A DNA stretch of 64,000 bases, from assembly GCA_020743075.1 (NCBI GenBank), contig DYVS01000149.1, positions 1 to 64,000 of the forward strand, in the 5' to 3' direction. The translations under genes were made by a program, and so were the position numbers. This DNA comes from Butyricimonas virosa_A. Lineage in GTDB: Bacteria; Bacteroidota; Bacteroidia; Bacteroidales; Marinifilaceae. Each line of letters begins with the position of its first letter. Within the stretch, counting starts at the first letter, position 1. Shown one piece after another: positions 43,030-50,252 of this stretch. Under the pieces are notes generated by a model that did not search any database, had not been told where the DNA came from, and worked only from the letters and a program-made list of their open reading frames with translations.

Positions 43030-43248
43030 ATGGACACGAAACTAACGATTGACGAGATAGAGCTTGATAGCACGGATAAAGCGATTGACTGGGAGCAACG
43101 CAGGTACGAGATAGCGAAAGATGCTCTAGCCGGAATCATATCAGAGGAAAGTATTCCCGGTACTGATCCATTTCATTATATTGACAAAGATGTAAGTCGA
43201 GCGATAGAATATGCTGACGAGTTAATTAAGCATCTTAAATCTAAATAA
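43030..43248 (+). CDS. small hypothetical protein
   Basis: A 72-residue acidic helical protein (DEIELDSTDKAIDWEQRRYE...). The start at 43030 follows directly on the MazG-like stop. No known family. Confidence 0.55.
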   Translation: MDTKLTIDEIELDSTDKAIDWEQRRYEIAKDALAGIISEESIPGTDPFHYIDKDVSRAIEYADELIKHLKSK

Positions 43249-43250
43249 TT

Positions 43251-43355
43251 ATGCAAGAATACATTTGGGCGCAGGTAGTCAAAATGACTACAAACAAAAT
43301 AGATGAAGGTCAGATTATTACAGTATCTGATTGGTGTTTACTTAATACAAAATAA
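43251..43355 (+). CDS. very small hypothetical protein
   Basis: A 34-residue open frame (MQEYIWAQVVKMTTNKIDEG...) with 2-base spacing on both sides. Supported mainly by tight packing. Confidence 0.42.
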   Translation: MQEYIWAQVVKMTTNKIDEGQIITVSDWCLLNTK

Positions 43356-43357
43356 TC

Positions 43358-43633
43358 ATGGAAGAATATAAAGTAGGCGAAGTGTTCCAATTCGGGAAAA
43401 AGAAACTGAAATGCGTCGAAGGATGCAAATGTTCGAATTGTGTCATGAGTGATCTTTGCTTTGAGGGGTGTGAGTTTATATCAATGTATGTCGGTGCGTG
43501 CGCAGCGAAAGGTAGAAAAGATCACACGGAAGTTATATTTATTGAAGTAAAAGAAGAGAACAATGGCAGTATCTCAAATCGAGGCAGACAAGAGAGGCTT
43601 GAAGAAACTTCTCAAGGATGCCACACGGCTTAA
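43358..43633 (+). CDS. small Cys-rich protein
   Basis: A 91-residue protein with about seven Cys (KLKCVEGCKCSNC, CFEGCEF, GACAAKG), likely metal-binding. Its last 71 bases overlap the next gene. Confidence 0.58.
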   Translation: MEEYKVGEVFQFGKKKLKCVEGCKCSNCVMSDLCFEGCEFISMYVGACAAKGRKDHTEVIFIEVKEENNGSISNRGRQERLEETSQGCHTA

Positions 43634-43976
43634 AGTCTACGAGGGAGAACCACGTGATTTCATGGGGAAAATGTACATTTCTATCACGAACGAATACAAG
43701 GACAAGAACCCGCATATCGTGTTCACTCAAGGTAGATGGAATGCTAATGAAGGTGGAGAATACGAGATAAGAATATATGTTCCGATGTTTAAAATAGATA
43801 ATCATGATGTGATAAATAGACGTTATCTTAATAAAGTGTATATAGCCATTTACAACGCTATTAAAGATAGATTTGGAGATAATTTCCATTTTTGCAACCA
43901 TCATTTAGACACGTGGACCCCGATGGCTAAGTTTAAATTTTATATTCAAATACCTAATTTTAAAGATGAGACTTAG
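43563..43976 (+). CDS. hypothetical protein
   Basis: A 137-residue protein with a mixed alpha-beta pattern (KMYISITNEYKDKNPHIVF...). No recognised family. It begins inside the preceding gene. Confidence 0.58.
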   Translation: MAVSQIEADKRGLKKLLKDATRLKVYEGEPRDFMGKMYISITNEYKDKNPHIVFTQGRWNANEGGEYEIRIYVPMFKIDNHDVINRRYLNKVYIAIYNAIKDRFGDNFHFCNHHLDTWTPMAKFKFYIQIPNFKDET

Positions 43977-44187
43977 AATAGCGAAGAAAGTATTAAACAC
44001 GCACGGTAAAAATTACTTGAAAAGATACAGGGAATTGAGACAGCCTTTCAAGAAGGTAATAAATGGTTCAGAACGGTTAGTTTACCCGTCATGGCACGAT
44101 TTACCGCTCATTAAAAAGGCTACTCGAAGGATAATAAGACAACATAACAAGTATAAATATAAAAACAATAACGATGAAGATGACTAG
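43966..44187 (+). CDS. small basic protein
   Basis: A 73-residue strongly basic protein (RIAKKVLNTHGKNYLKRYR...), likely nucleic-acid associated. It overlaps both neighbours. Confidence 0.55.
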   Translation: MRLRIAKKVLNTHGKNYLKRYRELRQPFKKVINGSERLVYPSWHDLPLIKKATRRIIRQHNKYKYKNNNDEDD

Positions 44188-44365
44188 AGTATACAAGATA
44201 GAAACAAGGGGCAGCGTGATAACCCTGTACCGGAGAAGACTGGGTTTCCTGTGGTTTTCCGTCGAATCACGCACTTTTGGCTATTCTCAACATAGAATTA
44301 AAATCATGAAGGAATGGTTCGCAAAGTACGGGAAGGAGAATTTCATATCCGACAAGTGTTATTAA
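44174..44365 (+). CDS. small basic protein
   Basis: A 63-residue basic, aromatic protein (VYKIETRGSVITLYRRRLGF). It ends next to the promoter of the structured RNA at 44389. Confidence 0.5.
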   Translation: MKMTRVYKIETRGSVITLYRRRLGFLWFSVESRTFGYSQHRIKIMKEWFAKYGKENFISDKCY

Positions 44366-44374
44366 AATATTTTA

Positions 44375-44382
44375 TATCTTTG
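44375..44382 (+). promoter_or_regulatory. -7 box of the 44.4 kb structured RNA
   Basis: TATCTTTG, 8 bases before the first hairpin. No clear -33 element. Confidence 0.55.
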
Positions 44383-44388
44383 CACCAC

Positions 44389-44570
44389 GGCACGTGAAGG
44401 TGTGCCACGAAAATATTACGAACTAGTTCATTGTTCAGCAGAAATCGCCAGTTTCAAATTTGAATAATCAAATGAGCTAGTTGGGCTTCCTATACGGTGG
44501 CTTGGCTAGTAGTTTGATTGTTAGGTCTCTGGCGATTCCTTGCTGACAGCGAACGTTAAGCCACTTTTTT
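44389..44570 (+). ncRNA. structured RNA module 3 (pseudoknot with T-tract)
   Basis: The first hairpin is GGCAC/GTGCC (about 44389-44406). P1: AATCGCCAG (44443-44451) pairs with CTGGCGATT (44529-44537), extended by CAGCA/TGCTG (44436-44440 with 44541-44545). Inside is a TTCAA/TTGAA hairpin and an AATCAAA/TTTGATT helix. GTGGCTT (about 44497-44503) pairs across with AAGCCAC (about 44558-44564), followed by TTTTTT. The crossing order and terminal T-run resemble modules 1 and 2. Confidence 0.62.
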
Positions 44571-44708
44571 ATGGATAACGAAACAAAACAAGTTATAATC
44601 GACATCTCGCCCCTCGTGATCAGCGAGAGGTTCGATATATGGTACTTGTTAGAAGTGCCTGTTGATCCCGCTCTGGTTTTAGAGAAATACCCCGTGTGTG
44701 ATAATTGA
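44571..44708 (+). CDS. small acidic protein
   Basis: A 45-residue acidic protein (MDNETKQVIIDISPLVISER...) that starts directly after the T-run of RNA module 3. No family recognised. Confidence 0.5.
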   Translation: MDNETKQVIIDISPLVISERFDIWYLLEVPVDPALVLEKYPVCDN

Positions 44709-44724
44709 CGTACTATGCTAGATG

Positions 44725-44795
44725 TGCCGCATGGCGAGTGATGCAAGTTAGAGTGGCAACGTAGCGGCTTCTGGAAACGGGGGCCGCTTTTTTTA
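44725..44795 (+). terminator. terminator with possible anti-terminator strand
   Basis: AGCGGC (44763-44768) pairs with GCCGCT (44783-44788) followed by TTTTTTT. An upstream GCCGC (44726-44730) could also pair with GCGGC, so the RNA may switch between two shapes. Confidence 0.75.
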
Positions 44796-44892
44796 TATAG
44801 ACTAATTTTAAATTTATAATCAAATAAACTTTTGTTATTTGCTATCGTATAATATACCACTATGTGAAAGTAGCATTGGATAATAAAATAAA

Positions 44893-44924
44893 TTTGCTAT
44901 ATTTGATAAATGATTATACATTTG
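44893..44924 (+). promoter_or_regulatory. promoter of the 44948 gene
   Basis: TTTG (44893-44896), a 20-base spacer, then TACATTTG (44917-44924). A second -7-like box TATATTTG is at 44898-44905. Confidence 0.7.
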
Positions 44925-44947
44925 CGCACCAATTTTAATAATATATT

Positions 44948-45547
44948 ATGGAAAGCGTTGCATTACAATATATTGTAGATAATTGGCCAACATTTGCCAT
45001 CATCTTCATCGTTAGCATCACGTGTTATCGTATAGCAAGAAAATTCACGAAATGGGAAGATAAGCACAATAACATGCATAATGACAACGACAAGGAACAC
45101 GACAAACTTATTGAATTGGTTAATAAAGCTCTATTTAAAATTGACACCCTTGAAAGATTTCTTATAAAAAGAGGTGGGGCTGACTATGATGAGTTCACCA
45201 GAATGAATAGCCCTAGACAACTAAATGAAAAGGGACGTAAATTATTTAACGAGAGTGGAGCAAACGATTTCTTTGAAAACAACAAGCAACCTCTACTTCG
45301 TTTGTTAAATTCTGAAATATCAGAAATGAGAAACAAAACAGCATTAGATGTTGATTCTTGTGCGGCAAGGATATGTTTCAGTGTATCTAACAATAAAGAT
45401 TTCAAAAAAATCAAAGATTTCGTGTACACTCATCCAGTATTTGAAGGCACGAATATAACCATTAACACTATTACTATGTTAATGGGTATCGAGTTAAGAA
45501 ATGAATACTTGAAATTGCATCCAGAGATAGATCCGATGTCTGAATAA
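44948..45547 (+). CDS. single-pass membrane protein, unknown
   Basis: A 199-residue protein with one membrane segment (about residues 10-30, FAIIFIVSITCYRIARKF) and a cytosolic helical domain (about 60-199) rich in charged and Asn residues. It has its own promoter and stands apart from the early operon, as lysogen-expressed accessory genes often do. The family is not recognised. Confidence 0.68.
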   Translation: MESVALQYIVDNWPTFAIIFIVSITCYRIARKFTKWEDKHNNMHNDNDKEHDKLIELVNKALFKIDTLERFLIKRGGADYDEFTRMNSPRQLNEKGRKLFNESGANDFFENNKQPLLRLLNSEISEMRNKTALDVDSCAARICFSVSNNKDFKKIKDFVYTHPVFEGTNITINTITMLMGIELRNEYLKLHPEIDPMSE

Positions 45548-45613
45548 AATATTTTAGCATCAAAGTGATACATGAACTTTTAAAATACTGCCAATAACCT
45601 AAAATTAAAATTT

Positions 45614-45886
45614 ATGGAAGAAGAATATATCGAGGATGATAGTATTGACTCTGGAATCTCTATTAAACTTGGGAAAAGAACGGATAGTTTTGAGATGCTA
45701 GAAAGATTGTGCAAAGAAGAAGCTGAAAAATTACGGGCAACCATCGAGGTTCCTGATCACGGGAAGGTTTCGGTTCCTTTTTGGACTGCTTACCAGTTCT
45801 CTGAACTTATCGGGGTAGCTTATTTTAGCAAGGACAAAAATGGAGAGGTTGTATACGAGCTAGATTTCTCTGAAACGACGTTATAA
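45614..45886 (+). CDS. hypothetical acidic protein
   Basis: A 90-residue protein with KVSVPFWTAYQFSELIGVAYF in its middle. It is the last gene before the convergent terminators. No known domain. Confidence 0.58.
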   Translation: MEEEYIEDDSIDSGISIKLGKRTDSFEMLERLCKEEAEKLRATIEVPDHGKVSVPFWTAYQFSELIGVAYFSKDKNGEVVYELDFSETTL

Positions 45887-45910
45887 ACTATTTTTATTAG
45901 ATAATAGTCT

Positions 45911-45962
45911 AAAAGAAAGTGAATCAGGATTGCCGTCTTTAATTCACTTTCTTTTTTTATAT
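45911..45962. terminator. terminator of the early operon
   Basis: AAAAGAAAGTGAAT (45911-45924) and ATTCACTTTCTTTT (45942-45955) form a 14-bp stem. T-runs follow on both strands. Confidence 0.9.
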
Positions 45963-45968
45963 ACCAAA

Positions 45969-45993
45969 AATAAAGGGGCATCCCGCCCCTCTA
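45969..45993 (-). terminator. terminator of the late operon
   Basis: On the minus strand, AGGGGC and GCCCCT flank a 5-base loop (45974-45990) and are followed by TTATTTTT. It faces the end of the late minus-strand operon. Confidence 0.8.
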
Positions 45994-46039
45994 ACACGCC
46001 GCCAATCGTGCCACACTTCAAGTAACTGTTTAACCGCTT

Positions 46040-46144
46040 TCAAACGATAGCGAGCATCTCCGCTATGATTATAGCAGCGACCCCGGCGATACACTCGTTA
46101 TCCAGCAAGTCCATTAAATACACTAAATTAGCATCGTTTTTCAT
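46040..46144 (-). CDS. very small hydrophobic protein
   Basis: A 34-residue frame (MKNDANLVYLMDLLDNE... IIIAEMLAIV). Its start overlaps the stop of the preceding gene by 4 bases (ATGA), which supports translation. Confidence 0.48.
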   Translation of the reverse strand: MKNDANLVYLMDLLDNECIAGVAAIIIAEMLAIV

Positions 46145-46587
46145 GTGGCGTGTTTTTCAAGTTTCACATCTATATCTTTATCGTGACAATCACATATCAA
46201 TCTCTTGATGGTCGGGAACATCATTTGCGCTATATCCCCGTTAATATAACAAGTCTCTTCTCCTTCAAGGTCTAGCCCGTTCGCCACGGCAACGTGCACC
46301 GACAAGTGATGTAACTCGTGAACGATCAGGTTAAAATACTGTTCCGGGCTTGTTGACATGGCGAACACCACCACGGATTCCCGGGAAAAGAAATTACTAA
46401 AAGTCAAACCGTTATTCACCTGACCCGTGGATAGATTCATGTACGCCCGCTTCAAGCTATAACCATCACACCCGAGATCCCTCAAGGTGTGCATGATCTC
46501 GTTCACGTGATACCTGGTGACGGGGTAAAAAGCGGTGACGTGCCACTTTTTACCTTTAACGGTGATATTTAACTCCTGCCGGATCAT
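46141..46587 (-). CDS. putative zinc metallopeptidase-like protein
   Basis: A 148-residue protein with an HELHHLSVHVA segment (about residues 100-110), an H-E-x-x-H zinc motif. A Glu in LEGEETCYINGD may be the third ligand. Start ATG 46587 overlaps the upstream stop. It is probably soluble. Placed in the minus-strand late operon, it may process a structural protein, but this is inference. Confidence 0.65.
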   Translation of the reverse strand: MIRQELNITVKGKKWHVTAFYPVTRYHVNEIMHTLRDLGCDGYSLKRAYMNLSTGQVNNGLTFSNFFSRESVVVFAMSTSPEQYFNLIVHELHHLSVHVAVANGLDLEGEETCYINGDIAQMMFPTIKRLICDCHDKDIDVKLEKHAT

Positions 46588-47006
46588 ATCATGTCTTCCC
46601 AGGGTATAGGAATACCCTTGTCTTCTTGTTTGGTTATCCAGCAACGGAACACGCTTTCCGGTACCCCGTCAACGTCATCAATCTCGTCTTTCACCGCTTT
46701 ACACAAGTGCAGCTCGTCCTCCACGCTAGACTTCCACCGGTCAGCGAGAATCATGTTCATCACGTACACGAAGTTGTAACCAACGTTGTTCTCCAGTGTT
46801 ACCCCGTTCTTGGATAGCAACTCTTCCGCCTTGTCTTTAGAATACGGCTCTATGTTTTCCAGTTTTCCGGTGGCGTTGTTCTTTCGCTTCATCTGGCTCA
46901 CGGCGTACTCGCACGCTCTCTTCGAGAACGAGTACCCGTAATTCCTGAGGTACGCTCTCATCTCTTGCGGTATGTAGTTAAAACTACTTAATGCCTGTTT
47001 ACACAT
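46584..47006 (-). CDS. hypothetical protein
   Basis: A 140-residue protein, helical and charged, with a C-terminal FRCWITKQEDKGIPIPWEDM segment. No known domain. It overlaps the metallopeptidase-like gene by four bases. Confidence 0.58.
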   Translation of the reverse strand: MCKQALSSFNYIPQEMRAYLRNYGYSFSKRACEYAVSQMKRKNNATGKLENIEPYSKDKAEELLSKNGVTLENNVGYNFVYVMNMILADRWKSSVEDELHLCKAVKDEIDDVDGVPESVFRCWITKQEDKGIPIPWEDMI

Positions 47007-47057
47007 GATGGTATAATTTTAAGAGGGGCGGTTTCCCGTCCCCCGTTCTACATTTGA

Positions 47058-47297
47058 TTACATGAAACGTGGGTCGTACCCCGGGAAAAACGGATCAACA
47101 CGCTCGTTCATGCCCCCGTTCATTCCACCGTTCCATTGTCCCCCGTTCTCACGGTAGCCCATTTGACCGCCACGTTGCCCGTAACCTTGGCTACCGCCAC
47201 GTTGTCCCATGCTTTGCCCGATCTTGTTCAGCAACTTGTTGCATCTCTTTATATGATCTTGCAATTCTTCTCTAAGTTCGATGATTTCTTCATTCAT
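47058..47297 (-). CDS. RGG-rich low-complexity protein
   Basis: A 79-residue protein: a short coiled coil (REELQDHIKRCNKLLNKIG) followed by Gly/Arg/Gln repeats (GQRGGSQGYGQRGGQMGY) and an aromatic end (FFPGYDPRF). Such RGG-like tails can bind RNA or drive assembly. In the late operon. Confidence 0.62.
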   Translation of the reverse strand: MNEEIIELREELQDHIKRCNKLLNKIGQSMGQRGGSQGYGQRGGQMGYRENGGQWNGGMNGGMNERVDPFFPGYDPRFM

Positions 47298-47308
47298 AAC
47301 TTGTTGTT

Positions 47309-47740
47309 TTAATCGTTAAAAAACTCTTTTAATTCTTGTATGTCAGCAACAGTGAATTTCAAGCTGCCCAAATCTCCCACGAGCATATCAAGCATGAAGT
47401 TTTGCTGGAGGCTTATCACGGCTTCTCCCTTACCGACAACCATTTTAATCATGCCATGCTTGTATTCTTTAACGTCCATCTCTTGGAACAACCCGGCTAG
47501 AGTGTCAATCATGACATCACTATCAACGGTTCCATCCTCGTTCGCGATAAACAAGAAGGCGGTGTCCAACCACTTGTTCACCCTGGAATCTTCCCTTGAT
47601 AACAAGTTGTTGAAGCCGTTCTTGAAAAACGTCCTCGCTTGAGCTTTTTTAGGAAAAATAGAATCAATCTTGCTTTCTCCCCACGAGCGAATGGCGTCTT
47701 TCACCTCGCCCTTGAACTGGTTAAGGTCTTCTTTTTTCAT
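47309..47740 (-). CDS. hypothetical protein
   Basis: A 143-residue protein, probably alpha-helical, with FKGEVKDAIRSWGESKIDSI near its start. Four-base overlap with the next gene upstream. No known family. Confidence 0.58.
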   Translation of the reverse strand: MKKEDLNQFKGEVKDAIRSWGESKIDSIFPKKAQARTFFKNGFNNLLSREDSRVNKWLDTAFLFIANEDGTVDSDVMIDTLAGLFQEMDVKEYKHGMIKMVVGKGEAVISLQQNFMLDMLVGDLGSLKFTVADIQELKEFFND

Positions 47741-48261
47741 TTTTTACCTCCCTTGCTTGAACGTTTCATCTTCTGGTACTCCGAATACGGTATGTCCGGA
47801 TACTTTTCCTTGTACTCTTGGAAATCACTTATTTCCTTGTCAACCTCCGAGGCTGCCGACTTGCGCAACCTTTTTACAAGCGTTAGATGCTTGTCAAGGG
47901 CGTCTTTCCCCTCCGGGGAACCCTCCACGACTGGACGCATCATTTGCATGTATTTCGCTTGCAAGATAGACGTGATGACGTTCTGGCTCTCGACGAATTC
48001 CTCGTTACCCGTCACGATCTCGAATTCCTTGTCCGTCATCCCGGACACGATACTATCGATCTCGTCCCAAACCGGGGTTTGACTTTGACTCGGGCGTTGC
48101 TCTTGTCTCGACATCTGCTCCTTGGCTTGAAGCATCGCCTTCTTCTTTTGCTCGATGGCCGCCTGCATCCTCTCTAGTTCTTGGAATTGAGATTCCATGT
48201 AGCCGGGAGATTGACCCAGTAACGGATCCCCTCCCGTGAAGAAAAAGTTATTTCCTTGCAT
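47737..48261 (-). CDS. hypothetical helical protein
   Basis: A 174-residue protein with a Gln-rich middle (RQEQRPSQSQTP) and long helices (LERMQAAIEQKKKAMLQAKE). ATG 48261 (MQGNNFFF) is preferred because the longer frame overlaps the upstream gene with an odd composition. Possibly a structural or scaffold protein. Confidence 0.58.
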   Translation of the reverse strand: MQGNNFFFTGGDPLLGQSPGYMESQFQELERMQAAIEQKKKAMLQAKEQMSRQEQRPSQSQTPVWDEIDSIVSGMTDKEFEIVTGNEEFVESQNVITSILQAKYMQMMRPVVEGSPEGKDALDKHLTLVKRLRKSAASEVDKEISDFQEYKEKYPDIPYSEYQKMKRSSKGGKK

Positions 48262-48317
48262 GATTTGATAATTTCGTTTTACTTGAACGCTTGCGAGTTC
48301 TTCTCTTGCTTGATTGT

Positions 48318-49079
48318 TTAAGCTGGAGTGTTGCCTCCCGTCGTGTTGTTGCGAAAACAACAGTAGCTCCCGATACCGGTGATGGTCGGTTCGGTGGGAA
48401 CCACGACAACACCTTCTACCATCTTGCACGTTTTGCGATCGGTGTAATTGATGCCGGCGGTGAACGCTTTCTCGATCTCGCACTGGATCAACTTGTCTTG
48501 ATACGGTCTAACGGCGTTGCTGATGGCAACTTGTGCTTTAAGGTCACACAGCTCCTTGCGGGTTTCATCGTCCTTGTCACGGGTGTACTTGTACAAGCTA
48601 AACAACTCGGCGTTAATCCGGTTGTTAACGGCGTCAATGTTATCCCGGTTTGACTTGTACAACCCGAAATCGGCGTCAACCATCGTTTTGTACAGCCCGA
48701 ATTTCTCCGCCACGTCAACCTCTCTCGAATCAGAGATAGCTTGCATGGATCCAACTTTCAATCGCCACATCTCGTTCGTGAGAGCGAGAGCGTCCTCGCA
48801 TCCCTTTTCCCAAGCTTGAAAAGGCGTGGGTGCAACACAACCGGTAGCCCCGCCACCGTAAGAGTTAATGTTCACGTTACTTGGCACGCTTCCACCCCCG
48901 GCCAAGGATGTCCCTCCCCCAAGGATAGAACCGATCCCGCCGTTGTTGCGTCCCCACAAAGCGGCGGCACCTAAAACCGTACCGATGATTCCCAAGGTGA
49001 GCCCGGCATTCGCCCTTTCACGAGTTGAACGACGGTTTTCCCCGCCTTCCTCGTAGACTTTCTTCTCGATAATTTCCAT
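48318..49079 (-). CDS. hypothetical protein with Gly-rich membrane-like segment
   Basis: A 253-residue protein with a small, Gly/Ala-rich hydrophobic segment (about residues 25-45, AGLTLGIIGTVLGAAALWG), a Gly-rich linker and a helical body with repeated F-G-L-Y-K and S-L-Y-K-Y units. It could be a virion or membrane-associated protein. No named family. Confidence 0.6.
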   Translation of the reverse strand: MEIIEKKVYEEGGENRRSTRERANAGLTLGIIGTVLGAAALWGRNNGGIGSILGGGTSLAGGGSVPSNVNINSYGGGATGCVAPTPFQAWEKGCEDALALTNEMWRLKVGSMQAISDSREVDVAEKFGLYKTMVDADFGLYKSNRDNIDAVNNRINAELFSLYKYTRDKDDETRKELCDLKAQVAISNAVRPYQDKLIQCEIEKAFTAGINYTDRKTCKMVEGVVVVPTEPTITGIGSYCCFRNNTTGGNTPA

Positions 49080-49131
49080 GATATATTATTTTTATTTCTC
49101 CCACTATCGGGATTGAAACAAATTTCGGGAA

Positions 49132-49434
49132 TCACTCGTTGCTAATTAAATTATTGGTTGCTACATCGTTGCTACATTGTTGATAACAAGTTGACAGGAT
49201 GAAGGAATGCTTCTTGCGATCGTGCAACGTGTTCTTCAACTTGTTCACCCCTTGACGGGTCATATTAAGGTACCTCGCCGTCAACGTGTCGGAAAATCCA
49301 AGATTGAACAACAAGTTTATCAATATGCTCCTCGCGTCAACGTGTTCTTGCTTCTTGCTGTAAATTAACTCGTTGTATTCTATCCCGGTCCTGCTCTCTA
49401 CTATTTTTACCACCTCTCGAAAAATTTTTTCCAT
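49132..49434 (-). CDS. small DnaA-C-terminal-like helix-turn-helix protein
   Basis: A 100-residue protein with SKKQEHVDARSILINLLFNL and FSDTLTARYLNMTRQGVNK, similar to the DNA-binding domain IV of DnaA. It may regulate late functions. Placed at the end of the lysis/tail region. Confidence 0.6.
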   Translation of the reverse strand: MEKIFREVVKIVESRTGIEYNELIYSKKQEHVDARSILINLLFNLGFSDTLTARYLNMTRQGVNKLKNTLHDRKKHSFILSTCYQQCSNDVATNNLISNE

Positions 49435-49462
49435 TTTTCCTGTTTTTAATGTAACAAAATAA

Positions 49463-49508
49463 AAATCCCGCCGTAAGATTAACCGGAAGAAGTCTTACAG
49501 CAGGATTT
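49463..49508 (-). terminator. terminator after the spanin-like gene
   Basis: A long stem (AAATCC-GC-GTAAGA with TCTTAC-GC-GGATTT, with mismatches) is followed on the minus strand by a run of T's (ATTTTTATTTT). Confidence 0.7.
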
Positions 49509-49550
49509 AATGGGTGGTACTATTACATCAGGGAAGTGAGCTTCTTCCTT

Positions 49551-49931
49551 TTATATTTTTATCAGCTTGAGTTTACGTAGTATTTTAAGGATGGACGGCA
49601 CGCTTAACCCGGCTAGCAGGATAACGAGCCACCATAACGACCTCGGGACACGGTATTTCTCCTTGATCACTTCAACCGGGTAAGGAACACGTATCGTGTC
49701 TTGACGGTAAAACGTATCTCTAGCGTACACTTCCTTGTAAACGGTACGCCACCTGTCTTTAAATATTGTATCCCCCTTCACGATCATGAACACGCTATCC
49801 CGAACGTGAACGCTGTCAGTCTTGAAACGGTCAACGTATTCAGTCCTCGTTTCAGTCGTTTTAACGGGGATGTACTTCACGCTCTTACAACCCGACATCA
49901 ACAAGATCATTAAAAGTATCGTTGTTTTCAT
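49551..49931 (-). CDS. candidate unimolecular spanin (lipoprotein with C-terminal membrane segment)
   Basis: A 126-residue protein with a lipobox near the start (LLMSGC, Cys about residue 15), a charged beta/coil middle (TRTEYVDRFKTDSVHVRDSV...), and a C-terminal membrane segment (about residues 97-117, LWWLVILLAGLSVPSILKIL). An outer-membrane lipoprotein joined to an inner-membrane anchor in one chain is the layout of known u-spanins, which fuse the two membranes at lysis. It lies near holin and endolysin. Confidence 0.68.
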   Translation of the reverse strand: MKTTILLMILLMSGCKSVKYIPVKTTETRTEYVDRFKTDSVHVRDSVFMIVKGDTIFKDRWRTVYKEVYARDTFYRQDTIRVPYPVEVIKEKYRVPRSLWWLVILLAGLSVPSILKILRKLKLIKI

Positions 49932-50241
49932 GCTTTCTATTTTTTACTTCCACTTTACAATACTCGGCGTACTCGTTGTAAGCCGCGAACTCGTCCGGCT
50001 TTGAATCCCTTTGTCGGAGGATGGCTAACTCTTCAGAAAGAGAGTATCTTTCCCGGATCATGCTATTCACCTCTTCATTGTAGTTAATTTTGGTTTCTTC
50101 CGGTATTTCATCGACTTCCTCGAAATTACCGGCTGTATCACCCGGTAACAAGGTAGACCGTTTGAAATAAGATTCCGTGCCAAGTCGATGAACGAACTTG
50201 CCGGAATCGCTATACACTTCTTTGCTCGTGATCTGTATCAT
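49885..50241 (-). CDS. hypothetical protein
   Basis: A 118-residue acidic protein (IQITSKEVYSDSGKFVHRL...) with a helical C-terminus. It overlaps the spanin-like gene by 47 bases, so the genes are translated together. No recognised family. Confidence 0.6.
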   Translation of the reverse strand: MIQITSKEVYSDSGKFVHRLGTESYFKRSTLLPGDTAGNFEEVDEIPEETKINYNEEVNSMIRERYSLSEELAILRQRDSKPDEFAAYNEYAEYCKVEVKNRKHENNDTFNDLVDVGL

Positions 50242-50252
50242 GGTTTCTAAAT

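Noticed and set aside
48262..48483. Upstream extension of the 47737 gene
   Set aside because: The peptide is Arg/His-rich with odd composition and overlaps the next gene; ATG 48261 fits better.
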